Source: Planctomycetota bacterium
GTDB taxonomy: Bacteria; Planctomycetota; B15-G4
DNA length: 64,000 nt
Direction of reading: 5' to 3'
Assembly: GCA_029259745.1 (NCBI GenBank)
Contig: JAJDEO010000061.1
Location: 124,001-188,000 of the forward strand
Of the stretch, positions 33,404-42,253 are shown piece by piece; positions within the stretch are counted from its first letter, which is position 1; each line of letters begins with the position of its first letter. The notes below the pieces were generated by a model, which searched no databases, was not told the DNA's origin, and worked only from the letters and a program-made list of their open reading frames with translations. A program made the translations under genes and the position numbers.

Positions 33404-34327
33404 CTACGAGCTGGCTGTCTTCGTCGGCACGTTCGCCGGACGTCCGAAGCGCAGCGGTGGTGTCTCGCCGGGCCGCCCCTTGAAGATCATGTGACAGGCT
33501 TCGATGCAGTCGCCGCAGCGGATGCACTCGGCATCGCCGTAGAGATCTTCACCGGCTTCGACGACGTCGCCACGCATCGCCGGCACGTTTGCCGTGCCGA
33601 GTTCGTCCGCCGGGCGTCCGAGCTTCTTGGGGTCGAGGTCGACGGGGCAGATCTTCTCGCAGGCCCCGCACTCGATGCACGGGCTGGGCGTTTCGTTGAA
33701 CGTGATGCCGATCGGCGTCGACGAGGTCACGAAGCGGTAGTAGAGACCGATGGGACACGCAGTCTTGCAGAACAGGAAGCGCCAGACGAAGGCGTGGAAG
33801 AACCCGCCGATGCAGGCTAGCAGCCAGATGCCGACGACGATCGCCTTGGCCTGCAGAGTGCCTTCGATGAGCACGTGCGGGTCGACCCACCAGAGCATGA
33901 TCGCCGCGACGAACGTCCCGACGAAACCGGCGCCGGCCGCGTGTTGCGCCAGCCACTTGGCCCGCCCGCGGAACCCTCGACGGCGCGTGCGTGTGACGTC
34001 TTCGCCGAGGCGGCTCACGTAACCGACGGGGCAGCCCCAGCCGCAGAAGAAACGGCCGACGACGACGTTCGTCGCGAACGTGACGCCCCACAGCGCGGCG
34101 ATGCCGATCACGACACCGCGCAGGCCGATCAGGAACGGGACGCGATCACCGAAGAGCACGTGGCGACCGTCCCAGAGGTCGAGCCGGACGAGGCCGAGCG
34201 TCGGGATGATGACGAGGATGGCGAGCGAGAGTGTGATGACGACGACGCGTGCGATCTGGTAGCGCGCGCCACGTGTGGCGACGGCCGTGAGGATGCGCAT
34301 GCGGTCGTCGTCGTGGACGCGGAGCAT
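33404..34327 (-). CDS. ccoG: CcoG/NapH-like membrane 4Fe-4S protein
   Basis: 307 residues with about five membrane segments and two ferredoxin-type clusters: CIECGACEKICPVDLDP and CIRCGDCIEACHM. Two more cysteine pairs follow membrane helices (FCGWGCPVGY, FCKTACPIGLYYRF), as in NapH and CcoG/RdxA proteins. CcoG is known to reduce copper for cbb3 oxidase assembly. It is the last gene of the cbb3 operon, 5 nt after the SafE-like gene. It is shorter than typical CcoG (about 470). The start at 34327 lacks a ribosome site; ATG 34300 is an alternative. Confidence 0.8.
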   Translation of the reverse strand: MLRVHDDDRMRILTAVATRGARYQIARVVVITLSLAILVIIPTLGLVRLDLWDGRHVLFGDRVPFLIGLRGVVIGIAALWGVTFATNVVVGRFFCGWGCPVGYVSRLGEDVTRTRRRGFRGRAKWLAQHAAGAGFVGTFVAAIMLWWVDPHVLIEGTLQAKAIVVGIWLLACIGGFFHAFVWRFLFCKTACPIGLYYRFVTSSTPIGITFNETPSPCIECGACEKICPVDLDPKKLGRPADELGTANVPAMRGDVVEAGEDLYGDAECIRCGDCIEACHMIFKGRPGETPPLRFGRPANVPTKTASS

Positions 34328-34332
34328 GGGAG

Positions 34333-35067
34333 TCAGGGGGTGGGAGGGCAGAGAGGGCAGGGCGCGGCCGGCGCGAGGTCGGACGGGTGTTGCGTGGTCG
34401 AGCCGTGCCACGCGAGGGTAAGTCCTAGCACGATGATCGCGACACCGAAGGCAACGCGCCAGATCGGGCGGCGGACGAGTTGTCGTCCCCAGTCGCCGCT
34501 CGTCGCCGTGACGAGGAACACCGGGATCGTGGCGAGTCCGAAGCCGAGCATCAGCGCTCCGGCTCCGATGGCATCGCTGCGTGCCGCCGCCGTGAGCAGC
34601 GCCGTGCCGGTCATGCCGCAGGGCAGCAGGCCGTTGAGGAGGCCCAGCGCGAACGGTGTGCGTTTGCCGTCGCGCAGCGGACCGATGGCGGCCGTCCAAG
34701 CCGCGACGAGTTGTTGGACGGCGGGGATGATCGGCAGTCTGAACGCGGTGCCGAACGCGAGGCGCAGGCCCCAGAGCAACAGCGCGAAGCCGGCGGCCAC
34801 GATGAGCACCTGGCGCCCGCCGTGCAGGGCCCCGAGGCTCGCGCGCCCGAGGCGTGCGACGAGGAGCCCGAGGCCGACGTACGTGACCGTGCGCCCGAGG
34901 CTCCACGCGACGATCCGCCCGAGGCGTTGCGTCGTGCCACCTTGCCCGGCCGTGTGCAGCGCGAAGACGCCGCACATCGCCGCGCAGTGCAACGTCGAGG
35001 CGAGTCCGAGCACGAGGCCCGTGATCGCGGCGTTGCCCCAGCTCGCGAAGAGGGTCGCGGCGTTCAT
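34333..35067 (-). CDS. SafE/TauE-like membrane protein (CcoH/DsbD-related helper)
   Basis: 244 residues with six membrane segments. The pattern GLASTLHCAAMCGVFALH near the start and NGLLPCGMTGTALLTAAA in the second half is typical of the cytochrome-biogenesis-type SafE family often found beside ccoI. The C-terminus ends CPLCPP. It overlaps the P-type ATPase gene (ATGA) and precedes ccoG. Copper or thiol handling for cbb3 assembly is inferred from position; the family's chemistry is not settled. Confidence 0.82.
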   Translation of the reverse strand: MNAATLFASWGNAAITGLVLGLASTLHCAAMCGVFALHTAGQGGTTQRLGRIVAWSLGRTVTYVGLGLLVARLGRASLGALHGGRQVLIVAAGFALLLWGLRLAFGTAFRLPIIPAVQQLVAAWTAAIGPLRDGKRTPFALGLLNGLLPCGMTGTALLTAAARSDAIGAGALMLGFGLATIPVFLVTATSGDWGRQLVRRPIWRVAFGVAIIVLGLTLAWHGSTTQHPSDLAPAAPCPLCPPTP

Positions 35068-37151
35068 GGTGTGACGGGCTCGAGGCGTGCCGCTGGTGCG
35101 GGCGCGACGTCGTGTGTCGTGCGCGCGGCCGTCCAACCGAGGAGTCGCCCGCTGCGCCAGGCGACGACGGCGCTCGACACGATCATCGCGGCGGCGGCGA
35201 GCGGCGGCGAGAGCTGTCCCGTGGCGGCCGCGGTGAGGGCGACGGCGTTGTAGGCGATCGTCCAGGCGAGGTTGCCGCGCACGCTGCGGGTGAGCGTGCC
35301 GGCGGCCTCGACGAGGTCGTCGAGGAGCTGGAGGTCGTCGCCGAGGATCTCGACGTCGGCGCCGAGGCGTGCCGCCGCCGTGCCTGAACCCATCGCCACG
35401 CCGACGTCTGCGGCGCGCAACACCGGAGCGTCGTTGACACCGTCGCCGACCATGATGATTCGATGGCCCGCGGCTTGCATGGCACGCACGGTCTCGAGTT
35501 TGTCGTCGGGGGAGCACTGACTGCGCGACGCGAGGCCGAGCGATGCGGCGACGGCGTCGACGCTCGCCTTGCGGTCGCCGGAAAGGAGCGAGGCCGTGAG
35601 CCCACGTTCGCCGAGACTGCGCACGGTGCGGACGGCCGTCGCGCGCAGCGGGTGATCGACTGAGATGACGGCGACGACTGCACCGTCGACAGCTCCGACG
35701 ATGACGGTGCTCGGCGCCGCGGCGAGCGCGTGCAGCGCGGCCGCGGCGTCGTCGTCGAACTCGGCGTCGACCCAGTCACGTTGACCGGCCATCACGCGCT
35801 TGCCGTCGATGCGGCCGATCACGCCGCAGCCCGGAATCGACTCGACGTCTTCCAAGTCGGCCTGCTCACGTCGCAGCGTCGCCGGGACGCTCTGCGCGAG
35901 GACGTGGCCCGAGTGGGCGATGAGCGTCGCGACGTCGCGGACGTGGTGAGCGTTCCCGAACGCCGTCGTCCAGCGCCCGTGCGTTTGCGTGAGCGTGCCC
36001 GTCTTGTCGAAGACGACGCGATCGCAGTGCGGGATCGTTTCGAGCGCTGCACCGTCCCGGACGAGCAGCCCATGGCGCGCGAGGGCGACACGCATGGCGC
36101 GGTCCGCGAGCGGAACGGCGAGGCCGAGTGCGCAGGGGCATGCGACGAGCAGCACCGAGAGCGCGACGCTGAGCCCCGCGCCGATGCCGTGGCGCTGCCC
36201 TTGGATCGTGGCCGCGACGACGGCGACCGTGATCGCGACGGCGGCAAGCGCGCGCGCGACCCGGTCGATGCGGCGCTGGCGTGGCGAGAGCCCGAGCGGC
36301 GATGCGAGCAGATCGCGGATGCGCCCCAGCGGACCGTCGGTCCAGGGCGCCGTGATGCGAACACGCAGGGTGCTGGCGCCGTTGACGGCACCCGCGACGA
36401 CCGTGTCACCGGGCTCGACGGCGCGCGGCACCGACTCGCCCGTCAAGTGCGCGGCGATCAGCGTGCCGCGGCCTTCCACGACGATGCCATCGGCGGGTGT
36501 CGTCTCACCGGGATGCACGTCGCAGACGTCGCCGATGCGCAGCTCATCGAGTGCGACGTCGGTCGTCCCCTGGTCGTCGACACGATGGGCGCTCTCGGGG
36601 AGTTCGCGGGCGACGGCCTCGGCTGCATCGCGTCCTGCTTCGCGTGCGCGCGCCTCGAGCCGCCGGCCGAGCGTGACGAGCACGAGCACCATCGTCGCCG
36701 ACTCGAAGTAGACCTCGCCCGTCCCGCGCCACGTGTTCGTGAGGCTCAGCGCGAACGCCGCGCTGACGGCGACGACGATCAGGCCGTCCATGCGCAGGTG
36801 ACCCTGACGCGCATCGCGCCACGCGCCGTCGGCCAGCGGGGGCGCAAGCAGCGCGAGCACGGGCAGCGCGAAGAACACGAGCGCAAGCCGGCCCGCGTCG
36901 CGCACGAGCGCCAAGCCGGTCTCGCCGCCGTCGGCCAAGAGGTCGTGACCGTAGAGCAGCGTCGTGAACGTCATGACGCCCATCGTCAGGAATGCGGCGA
37001 AGACGAGACGCGCCTCGAGGAGGCCTCGCGCCCCACGACCGTCGGATGCCATCGCAGCGATGCGACATCCGACGCAACAGTACACCTCGTCTTCGCCGCG
37101 GCCCCGTGCAGGCGTCGTCGGCAGCTCGCAATGGGCGCACAGGACGACCAC
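35064..37151 (-). CDS. ccoI: Copper-translocating P-type ATPase, CcoI/FixI type
   Basis: 695 residues. The N-terminal metal-binding segment has CAHC and CCVGC. Eight membrane helices include the metal-site motif LVACPCALGLAVP. The catalytic motifs are HLTGESVP (actuator, TGE), VFDKTGTLT (phosphorylated Asp) and MVGDGVNDAPVL. CcoI exports copper needed for cbb3 assembly. The GTG at 37151, 5 nt after the preceding stop and behind a GAGG, is chosen over an upstream open stretch that antisenses the neighbour. It sits in the cbb3 operon between the small membrane genes and the SafE gene. Confidence 0.92.
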   Translation of the reverse strand: MVVLCAHCELPTTPARGRGEDEVYCCVGCRIAAMASDGRGARGLLEARLVFAAFLTMGVMTFTTLLYGHDLLADGGETGLALVRDAGRLALVFFALPVLALLAPPLADGAWRDARQGHLRMDGLIVVAVSAAFALSLTNTWRGTGEVYFESATMVLVLVTLGRRLEARAREAGRDAAEAVARELPESAHRVDDQGTTDVALDELRIGDVCDVHPGETTPADGIVVEGRGTLIAAHLTGESVPRAVEPGDTVVAGAVNGASTLRVRITAPWTDGPLGRIRDLLASPLGLSPRQRRIDRVARALAAVAITVAVVAATIQGQRHGIGAGLSVALSVLLVACPCALGLAVPLADRAMRVALARHGLLVRDGAALETIPHCDRVVFDKTGTLTQTHGRWTTAFGNAHHVRDVATLIAHSGHVLAQSVPATLRREQADLEDVESIPGCGVIGRIDGKRVMAGQRDWVDAEFDDDAAAALHALAAAPSTVIVGAVDGAVVAVISVDHPLRATAVRTVRSLGERGLTASLLSGDRKASVDAVAASLGLASRSQCSPDDKLETVRAMQAAGHRIIMVGDGVNDAPVLRAADVGVAMGSGTAAARLGADVEILGDDLQLLDDLVEAAGTLTRSVRGNLAWTIAYNAVALTAAATGQLSPPLAAAAMIVSSAVVAWRSGRLLGWTAARTTHDVAPAPAARLEPVTP

Positions 37152-37156
37152 GAGAC

Positions 37157-37360
37157 TCAGCCCACCTCGCTCTGCAGCGCCGCCAGCAGATACGTGCTGA
37201 CGTACCAAGCGCCGAACACGAGGAACCCGAGCCACAGGATCTTCATGAAGAACGGCATGCGGCCGTGTCGGTACTGGTGGTGGTAGTGCACCTGGTCAGA
37301 GCTCTCGGTTTCGTGCGCGGTCTGCGCGTCGGTCGAGTCAGTCGAACTCGGCGTGGTCAT
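37157..37360 (-). CDS. Small one-helix membrane protein of the cbb3 operon
   Basis: 67 residues. A polar start (MTTPSSTDSTDAQTAHETES) and a His-rich stretch (QVHYHHQYRHG) precede one membrane helix (PFFMKILWLGFLVFGAWYVS). It overlaps the previous gene by 23 nt. CcoP proteins have a similar N-terminal anchor helix after a polar start, so this could be the anchor half of a split CcoP. That is inference; CcoH- or CcoS-like roles are other options. Confidence 0.7.
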   Translation of the reverse strand: MTTPSSTDSTDAQTAHETESSDQVHYHHQYRHGRMPFFMKILWLGFLVFGAWYVSTYLLAALQSEVG

Positions 37361-37643
37361 GGCGCATCTCCCGTTCGAGGAGGTCGTGCTTCGGCGCTTC
37401 GATGTCGCTGAAGTGTCCACCGAGGAAGCAGTGGGCGAGCAACGCGAGGAACCCGGCGGCGACGAGTCCGTAAGTGATCAGGTGGATCCCGGCGAACTCG
37501 AAGCCCTCTTGGCGTTGGAGAGCCCAGAAGAACTCGTGGAGCTTGTAGCCGAAGCCGAGCCCGGCGATTCCCGTGCCGATCACGAAGAACCAGAGCACGA
37601 TGCGCCCGAGCGGTTGACGACGTCTTTCTTCGAGGTTGGACAT
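37338..37643 (-). CDS. Small two-helix membrane protein of the cbb3 operon
   Basis: 101 residues. Starts MSNLEERRRQPLGRIVLWFF; helices at about 14-33 and 50-72 (LITYGLVAAGFLALLAHCFL). The His-rich tail (APKHDLLEREMRHDHAEFD) is unusual. It follows ccoO by 4 nt and overlaps the next small gene by 23 nt. Not recognised; it occupies the position of CcoQ in other operons, but CcoQ usually has one helix and about 55 residues. Confidence 0.7.
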   Translation of the reverse strand: MSNLEERRRQPLGRIVLWFFVIGTGIAGLGFGYKLHEFFWALQRQEGFEFAGIHLITYGLVAAGFLALLAHCFLGGHFSDIEAPKHDLLEREMRHDHAEFD

Positions 37644-37647
37644 GGAG

Positions 37648-38520
37648 TCAGTCCTCCTGGGATGTTGCTGTGGGTTGCCAAGTGCCGAGCCACTGCAGGT
37701 AGGCAATGAGACTCAGGCCGTCGGAGTTCAACGTCCGAGCGGGCGTCACGTTCAGGCGTTCGCCTTCAGCGCGGAGTGCGCTGGGAAGGGCGTCGATGTG
37801 GCGCTGGCGCGCCGCTTCGGCATCGGCTTGCGTGAGGTACACACCGGCGATCGGGTACTCCGTTTCAGGAGCGAGGCCCGTGCGCTCGGCGATCGAGGGA
37901 TCGATCGTGCGCGAGAGGCGGAAGCCTTCCTCGAAGAACCAACGGAAACGCGGCATGACCGACCCCGGCGAAACGTTGCGGGGCTCCCAGAAGTGCGCGG
38001 CGTGCCAGTCGTTGCTGCGCAGCCCGCCTTCGTAGGTGAGGTCGGGGCCGACACGTCGCGTGCCCCACATCACCGGACGTTGGAGAGCGTTGTTGTCCTG
38101 GAGCCACGTACTCACGGGACCGAACCGGATGTCTTCGTTCGACACGGGCCGCACGTACTGACTGTGGCAGTGCCAACATCCTTCGGCGACGTAGATGTCG
38201 CGCCCACGCCGAAGCGACTTGGCGTGCGCTTCACGCCAGGCCGCGAGTCCGGCCTCGCGATCGCCACTCCCGCCGAGATCTGCGAGCACCGACTGCGGCG
38301 TGAGTGCCTCACGAACGCCGGGGTGGGCCCGGTCGAACTCAGCCGGATAGCGTTCGGCGAGATCGACGAACTCCGGTGTGATGCGCTCGGCGACTTCGGC
38401 GATCGTCGCTTCGGTGACCGTGCCGCTCGTGATCGCCCACGGATAGACGGCCGAGAGGACGAAAGCCAACGCGAAGCAACCGACGCCGGCGACGGAGAGG
38501 ATCGACTGGATGCGGTCCAT
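37648..38520 (-). CDS. ccoO: cbb3-type cytochrome c oxidase subunit II (CcoO-like)
   Basis: 290 residues. One N-terminal membrane anchor (SILSVAGVGCFALAFVLSAV) and a monoheme cytochrome c domain with the heme motif CWHCH at 115-119 followed by SQYVRPV, as in CcoO. Further matches are WGTRRVGPDLTYEGG and the region around DWHAAHFWEPRNVSPGSVMP, whose Met is the likely sixth heme ligand. About 50 residues longer than usual, mostly between anchor and heme motif. It follows ccoN by 1 nt. Confidence 0.93.
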   Translation of the reverse strand: MDRIQSILSVAGVGCFALAFVLSAVYPWAITSGTVTEATIAEVAERITPEFVDLAERYPAEFDRAHPGVREALTPQSVLADLGGSGDREAGLAAWREAHAKSLRRGRDIYVAEGCWHCHSQYVRPVSNEDIRFGPVSTWLQDNNALQRPVMWGTRRVGPDLTYEGGLRSNDWHAAHFWEPRNVSPGSVMPRFRWFFEEGFRLSRTIDPSIAERTGLAPETEYPIAGVYLTQADAEAARQRHIDALPSALRAEGERLNVTPARTLNSDGLSLIAYLQWLGTWQPTATSQED

Positions 38521-38521
38521 A

Positions 38522-40003
38522 TCAGTTCACCTCCTGCGCAACGAGGTCGACTCGGTAGTCGTAGGGCTTGGGCGTGCGGGCCGTCTTCCAGAGGTTGTAG
38601 GCCCAGAGGATCTGACCGATGAGGATCATGCCGCCCGCGAAGGTGCGCACACCCCAGTAGGGTTTCATGGCCTCGACGATCACCATCCACGGAACGAGGT
38701 CGCGCAGCATGTTGCCGTGGATGACGCCGGCGGCGAGCAGGTCGACGAACATGATCACGAGGCCGATCAGCGTGAGCCAATAGTGCCAGTGGTTGAGTCG
38801 GCGCGAGTGCCACTCGTTGCCTGTCAACCGCGGCCAGAGCCACGTGATGATTCCGAAGTTCCAGAAAGCGAACACGCCGAGCATCACGAGGTGTGCATGA
38901 CCGGGAACCCAGTCGGTGAAGTGGATGATGGCCTGCATCGTCAGCGACGTGTGGAACGCACACTGCAGACACGTGATGAAGTAGAAAACCATGCCGGTGT
39001 AGAACCAGCGGATCGGCAGGTTGCTGCGCAGCGCGTGTCCTTGTCCCCACATCGTCGCGAAGAAGTTCACGACCACCGTGGTGACGACGATCTCGACAGC
39101 CATCGTCGAGATGACGGCGCCGTACTGCACGCTCATCGGGATCGAGCTCAGCAGGAAGTGGTGCACGCCGTTGAGCGGATAGAAGAAAGCGAGCGCCCAG
39201 AAGCCGATCACGGACAACGCATGACTCCACATCGGCGTGCGCAGAATGATCGGGACGAAAAAGTACATCAGTCCCCAACCCATCGGCGTCACGAACAGGC
39301 CGACGAGGTCGTGGATGAAGAGTCCGGCCGTTGCGGCGCCCGAGGCACCCGGCATGCCCCACTCGGGCAATACGTTGCCCATGACGTATGTGAGGATGAG
39401 CCAGATGAGTCCGGACGTCAGATACCAACCGGTGACGTAGAGCCGCTTGTTGAAAGCCTTCGCCAACGGCATCAGGAACTGGAACGCGACGAGCAGCGCG
39501 CCGACGGCGACGAGCAGATCGACGGGGATGTATTGCAGGTCGAACGAGCCCGGGCGGAAACCGGTGGGAGTCTCACCCCACTCGACGCCCTGCGCAAAGC
39601 CCAACGCCTGACCCACACTCGCCGAGAAAACGATGATCTGCCAGACGAAGAAGATGAACCAGCCCAACTTCAGGCTCGCCACCGGTCGCCCTGTCATGCG
39701 CGGGACGGCGTAGTACATCGCGCCGACGAATGCATTCACGAGGAAGCCGTAGGCGATCTCGTTCGTGTGCAGGAAGCGCAGCCGGCCCGACGACAGCCAG
39801 GGCACGTCGGGGAAGGGGTAGTGGTTGAGGAAGTTGAGCGAGACGAGGAAGCCCGCCGTCATCGAGGTCAGCAGGAACACCACCGCGAAGGTGAAGTGCG
39901 CCTTGATGAGCCGCTTGTGGACGAGGTCTCCGATGTTTGCGCTCTCGACTGCACCGTCGTCACCTGCGGCGTCGTCGGGGAGTGGGATGTCAGCGGTCGT
40001 CAT
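38522..40003 (-). CDS. ccoN: cbb3-type cytochrome c oxidase subunit I (CcoN)
   Basis: Catalytic subunit reducing oxygen to water, 493 residues with about twelve membrane helices. Key residues can be placed: His79 (low-spin heme), His231 in FIHDLVGLF (CuB), Tyr275 and His281/His282 in FFYPLNGVHHFLL. The Tyr-x5-His-His spacing equals that of Pseudomonas CcoN (Tyr251, His257, His258), so the cross-linked active site looks intact. Further heme ligands lie in WVPGHAHLVMLG. Start is the ATG at 40003, overlapping the cytochrome gene (ATGA); 20 residues of polar N-terminus precede the first helix. Confidence 0.96.
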   Translation of the reverse strand: MTTADIPLPDDAAGDDGAVESANIGDLVHKRLIKAHFTFAVVFLLTSMTAGFLVSLNFLNHYPFPDVPWLSSGRLRFLHTNEIAYGFLVNAFVGAMYYAVPRMTGRPVASLKLGWFIFFVWQIIVFSASVGQALGFAQGVEWGETPTGFRPGSFDLQYIPVDLLVAVGALLVAFQFLMPLAKAFNKRLYVTGWYLTSGLIWLILTYVMGNVLPEWGMPGASGAATAGLFIHDLVGLFVTPMGWGLMYFFVPIILRTPMWSHALSVIGFWALAFFYPLNGVHHFLLSSIPMSVQYGAVISTMAVEIVVTTVVVNFFATMWGQGHALRSNLPIRWFYTGMVFYFITCLQCAFHTSLTMQAIIHFTDWVPGHAHLVMLGVFAFWNFGIITWLWPRLTGNEWHSRRLNHWHYWLTLIGLVIMFVDLLAAGVIHGNMLRDLVPWMVIVEAMKPYWGVRTFAGGMILIGQILWAYNLWKTARTPKPYDYRVDLVAQEVN

Positions 40004-40947
40004 CGCGCCGGTCCTTCCTCGATGCACGCACACGAAGTCGGGTGCGGTCCGCGTCCGCCGTCATCGACGACGAGCGAGAGGATGTAGTGGGTGAGGTGCC
40101 AGAGTTCTTCGTCGGTGCCGGAGACGGCCGGCATCGGTGTGCCGTTGAGTCCCGACTTCAGGCGGATGAAGACGTCTTCGGCGCGTGATCCGGCGCGGAA
40201 GACACCCGACGTGAAGTCGCGCGGACGAATCTCGGCGTCCTTGTAGTCACGCAGTGCGTTTGCCGACGCGCCTTCGCCGCGACCCGTCGCCCCGTGACAT
40301 GCCGCACACTGGGCTTCGTAGAGTTCGCGCCCGAACGCGAGCCCGTCCTCATCGACCTCCGGGCGCTCGTCCATGCCGACGCGCCAGACGTACTCGTAGG
40401 CATCCACGAGCGTCTCCTCGCGCAGCTCTTCGTAGTCGCCCTCGAGGAGTTCGGCCAGCGTGAGATCGTCGTCGTCCATGACGTACTCGACCTCACGTCG
40501 CACGAGGCCGAACTCGACGAGCGACTGGACGTACCGCGAGACGTCACGCACCTGGCTGTCGGGCAGCAAGGGAAAGCGTCGCATCGCCGAGCCTTCGAGC
40601 CCGCAGCGCACGACGTGTTCGATGTCTGCGAGCAGCGGCAACTCACCCGAAGGTGTCGAGCGGAACTTGAAGTTGCCCGACTGGAAGTTGCGTGGCTTGG
40701 GGTCGAGGAACTCGGCAGCGTCACCGTTGCCGAGGCCCGTCGGGCCATGGCATCCGATGCAGTATTGGGCGTAGACGGCTGCGCCACGTGTGGCGGAATC
40801 GTCGAGCTCCCAATGCTCGAGTGTGAAGGCTTCTTCCGAAGGCTCCGAGGCGAACGGCACGAAGGGCAACATCCCAAGCGCCGCCATGGCGCAGGTCAGT
40901 CCCAGGATCGGTGTCGTCCGCCACAGGGCACGGCCCTGAGTCGTCAT
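40000..40947 (-). CDS. Diheme cytochrome c, first gene of the cbb3 operon
   Basis: 315 residues. A single N-terminal hydrophobic segment (residues 12-32) directs export. Two cytochrome c domains carry CIGCH (63-67) and CAACH (214-218). The domains match the two-heme layout of CcoP, but the typical membrane anchor of CcoP is missing. It stands upstream of ccoN, while ccoP normally follows ccoO. It probably serves as electron donor or as the soluble part of subunit III. No FNR-type box was recognised in the 217 bp upstream. Confidence 0.88.
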   Translation of the reverse strand: MTTQGRALWRTTPILGLTCAMAALGMLPFVPFASEPSEEAFTLEHWELDDSATRGAAVYAQYCIGCHGPTGLGNGDAAEFLDPKPRNFQSGNFKFRSTPSGELPLLADIEHVVRCGLEGSAMRRFPLLPDSQVRDVSRYVQSLVEFGLVRREVEYVMDDDDLTLAELLEGDYEELREETLVDAYEYVWRVGMDERPEVDEDGLAFGRELYEAQCAACHGATGRGEGASANALRDYKDAEIRPRDFTSGVFRAGSRAEDVFIRLKSGLNGTPMPAVSGTDEELWHLTHYILSLVVDDGGRGPHPTSCACIEEGPAR

Positions 40948-41164
40948 GCGCGATCACTCCCATGCTGGAGAGGGCATTTTGACCTGCGGCTCCGATGTCG
41001 TAGGCCGAGCGCACTATCGCGCTGGCGAATCGCCTCGACAAGCTCATTCCGATGAGATTGTCAGGTGATGAGGGCGGCGGTGTGGCAAGCGAAGTGTCGA
41101 GGTATCTCGCACTCCGACTGACCCGCTTCGCTGCACGTGCGACGCGTCGAAAACACCGCTCGCG

Positions 41165-42199
41165 TCACTCGCCGAGGAGCTTGGCTCGCACGGTGCGTGC
41201 GACGGCGGCGTCGGTCGTGTCGCCGACGATCATGCGCCCGTCGCGGAAGAGCAGCACGCGCCGCTCAGGGAGGTCGATGCGCAGGAGGAACGCGCTGCGC
41301 TGTGTCTCGCCGAGCGACGTCACACGCGCTTCGATCGCGCCGAGGTCGAGGCTCGCGAGTTCGCCGGGCGGTGCCGGAAGTTGGATCGCCTCGCGGCCGC
41401 AGAGTTCGGCCGCCGTCGCGGCCCGGGCCGACGTGAGGAACGGATGCTCGCCACTGCCGCAGCAGGGGCAGGCCGGGTCGCGTCCGAGCGACATCATGTG
41501 CACCGTGCCGGCCCAGGCGTCGAGCACGCGCACGCGCGCCTCGGTCGCCGTGCGCGCGTCGCCGTCGTCGATGATCCAGCGGATCGCCTCGGTGGCGGCG
41601 AGGGCCGTCACGAGGTTGATCGCCGAGCCGAGCACGCCGGCCGTGTCGCACGTGGGCAGGCTGCCCGCCGGCGGGGGCTCGGGCACGTAGCAGCGCAGGC
41701 ATGGTCCGCCGGGGACGATCGTGAACGTCTGGCCTTCGACGCCCACGGCGCCGGCGTAGATCCACGGGATCCCGCGCTGCACGCAGAAGTCGTTGACGAG
41801 GAAGCGCGTCGCGAAGTTGTCCGTGCCGTCGAGTACGAGGTCGACGTCACCGAGCAGCGCCTCGGCCCGGTCGGCGAGCAAGTCGGCGACGACGGGTTCG
41901 ATCACGAGCCCGGGATCGATCGCCGCGAGCGCGCGCGCCGCCGCCTCGGCCTTCGGGCGCGACGCCTCGACGTCGGCCGTCGTGAACAACGCCTGGCGCT
42001 GCAGGTTCGACAGCTCGACGACATCGCGATCGATGAGCCGCATGAACCCGACGCCGGCACGCCCGAGAGTCTCCGCGAGATGTGACCCGTTCGCGCCCAC
42101 ACCGACGATCGCAACGCGCGCGGCGGCGAGGGCGCGCTGGCCGTGCTCACCGATCTGAGGAAGGCGGATCTGTCGTGCGTGTCGGTCGGTGTCGGTCAT
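41165..42199 (-). CDS. ThiF/MoeB/HesA-family adenylyltransferase
   Basis: E1-like enzyme that adenylates the C-terminus of a ThiS/MoaD-type sulfur carrier. 344 residues: nucleotide loop VAIVGVGANGSHLAETLG, DRDVVELSNLQRQALFTTAD, DGTDNFATRFLVNDFC. Zinc pairs are CLRC and CPCC, and a Cys in LPTCDTAGVLG is at the catalytic position. The C-terminal 60 residues replace the rhodanese domain of some relatives. Which pathway (thiamine, molybdopterin or another) is not shown; no thi or moa gene is nearby. A fragment of this gene recurs at 43523-43632. Confidence 0.9.
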   Translation of the reverse strand: MTDTDRHARQIRLPQIGEHGQRALAAARVAIVGVGANGSHLAETLGRAGVGFMRLIDRDVVELSNLQRQALFTTADVEASRPKAEAAARALAAIDPGLVIEPVVADLLADRAEALLGDVDLVLDGTDNFATRFLVNDFCVQRGIPWIYAGAVGVEGQTFTIVPGGPCLRCYVPEPPPAGSLPTCDTAGVLGSAINLVTALAATEAIRWIIDDGDARTATEARVRVLDAWAGTVHMMSLGRDPACPCCGSGEHPFLTSARAATAAELCGREAIQLPAPPGELASLDLGAIEARVTSLGETQRSAFLLRIDLPERRVLLFRDGRMIVGDTTDAAVARTVRAKLLGE

Positions 42200-42253
42200 G
42201 GGAGCGTGATGCGGGGAAGGGGCGCGCAGAGTTTCGGCGAACACGCCTCGAGG

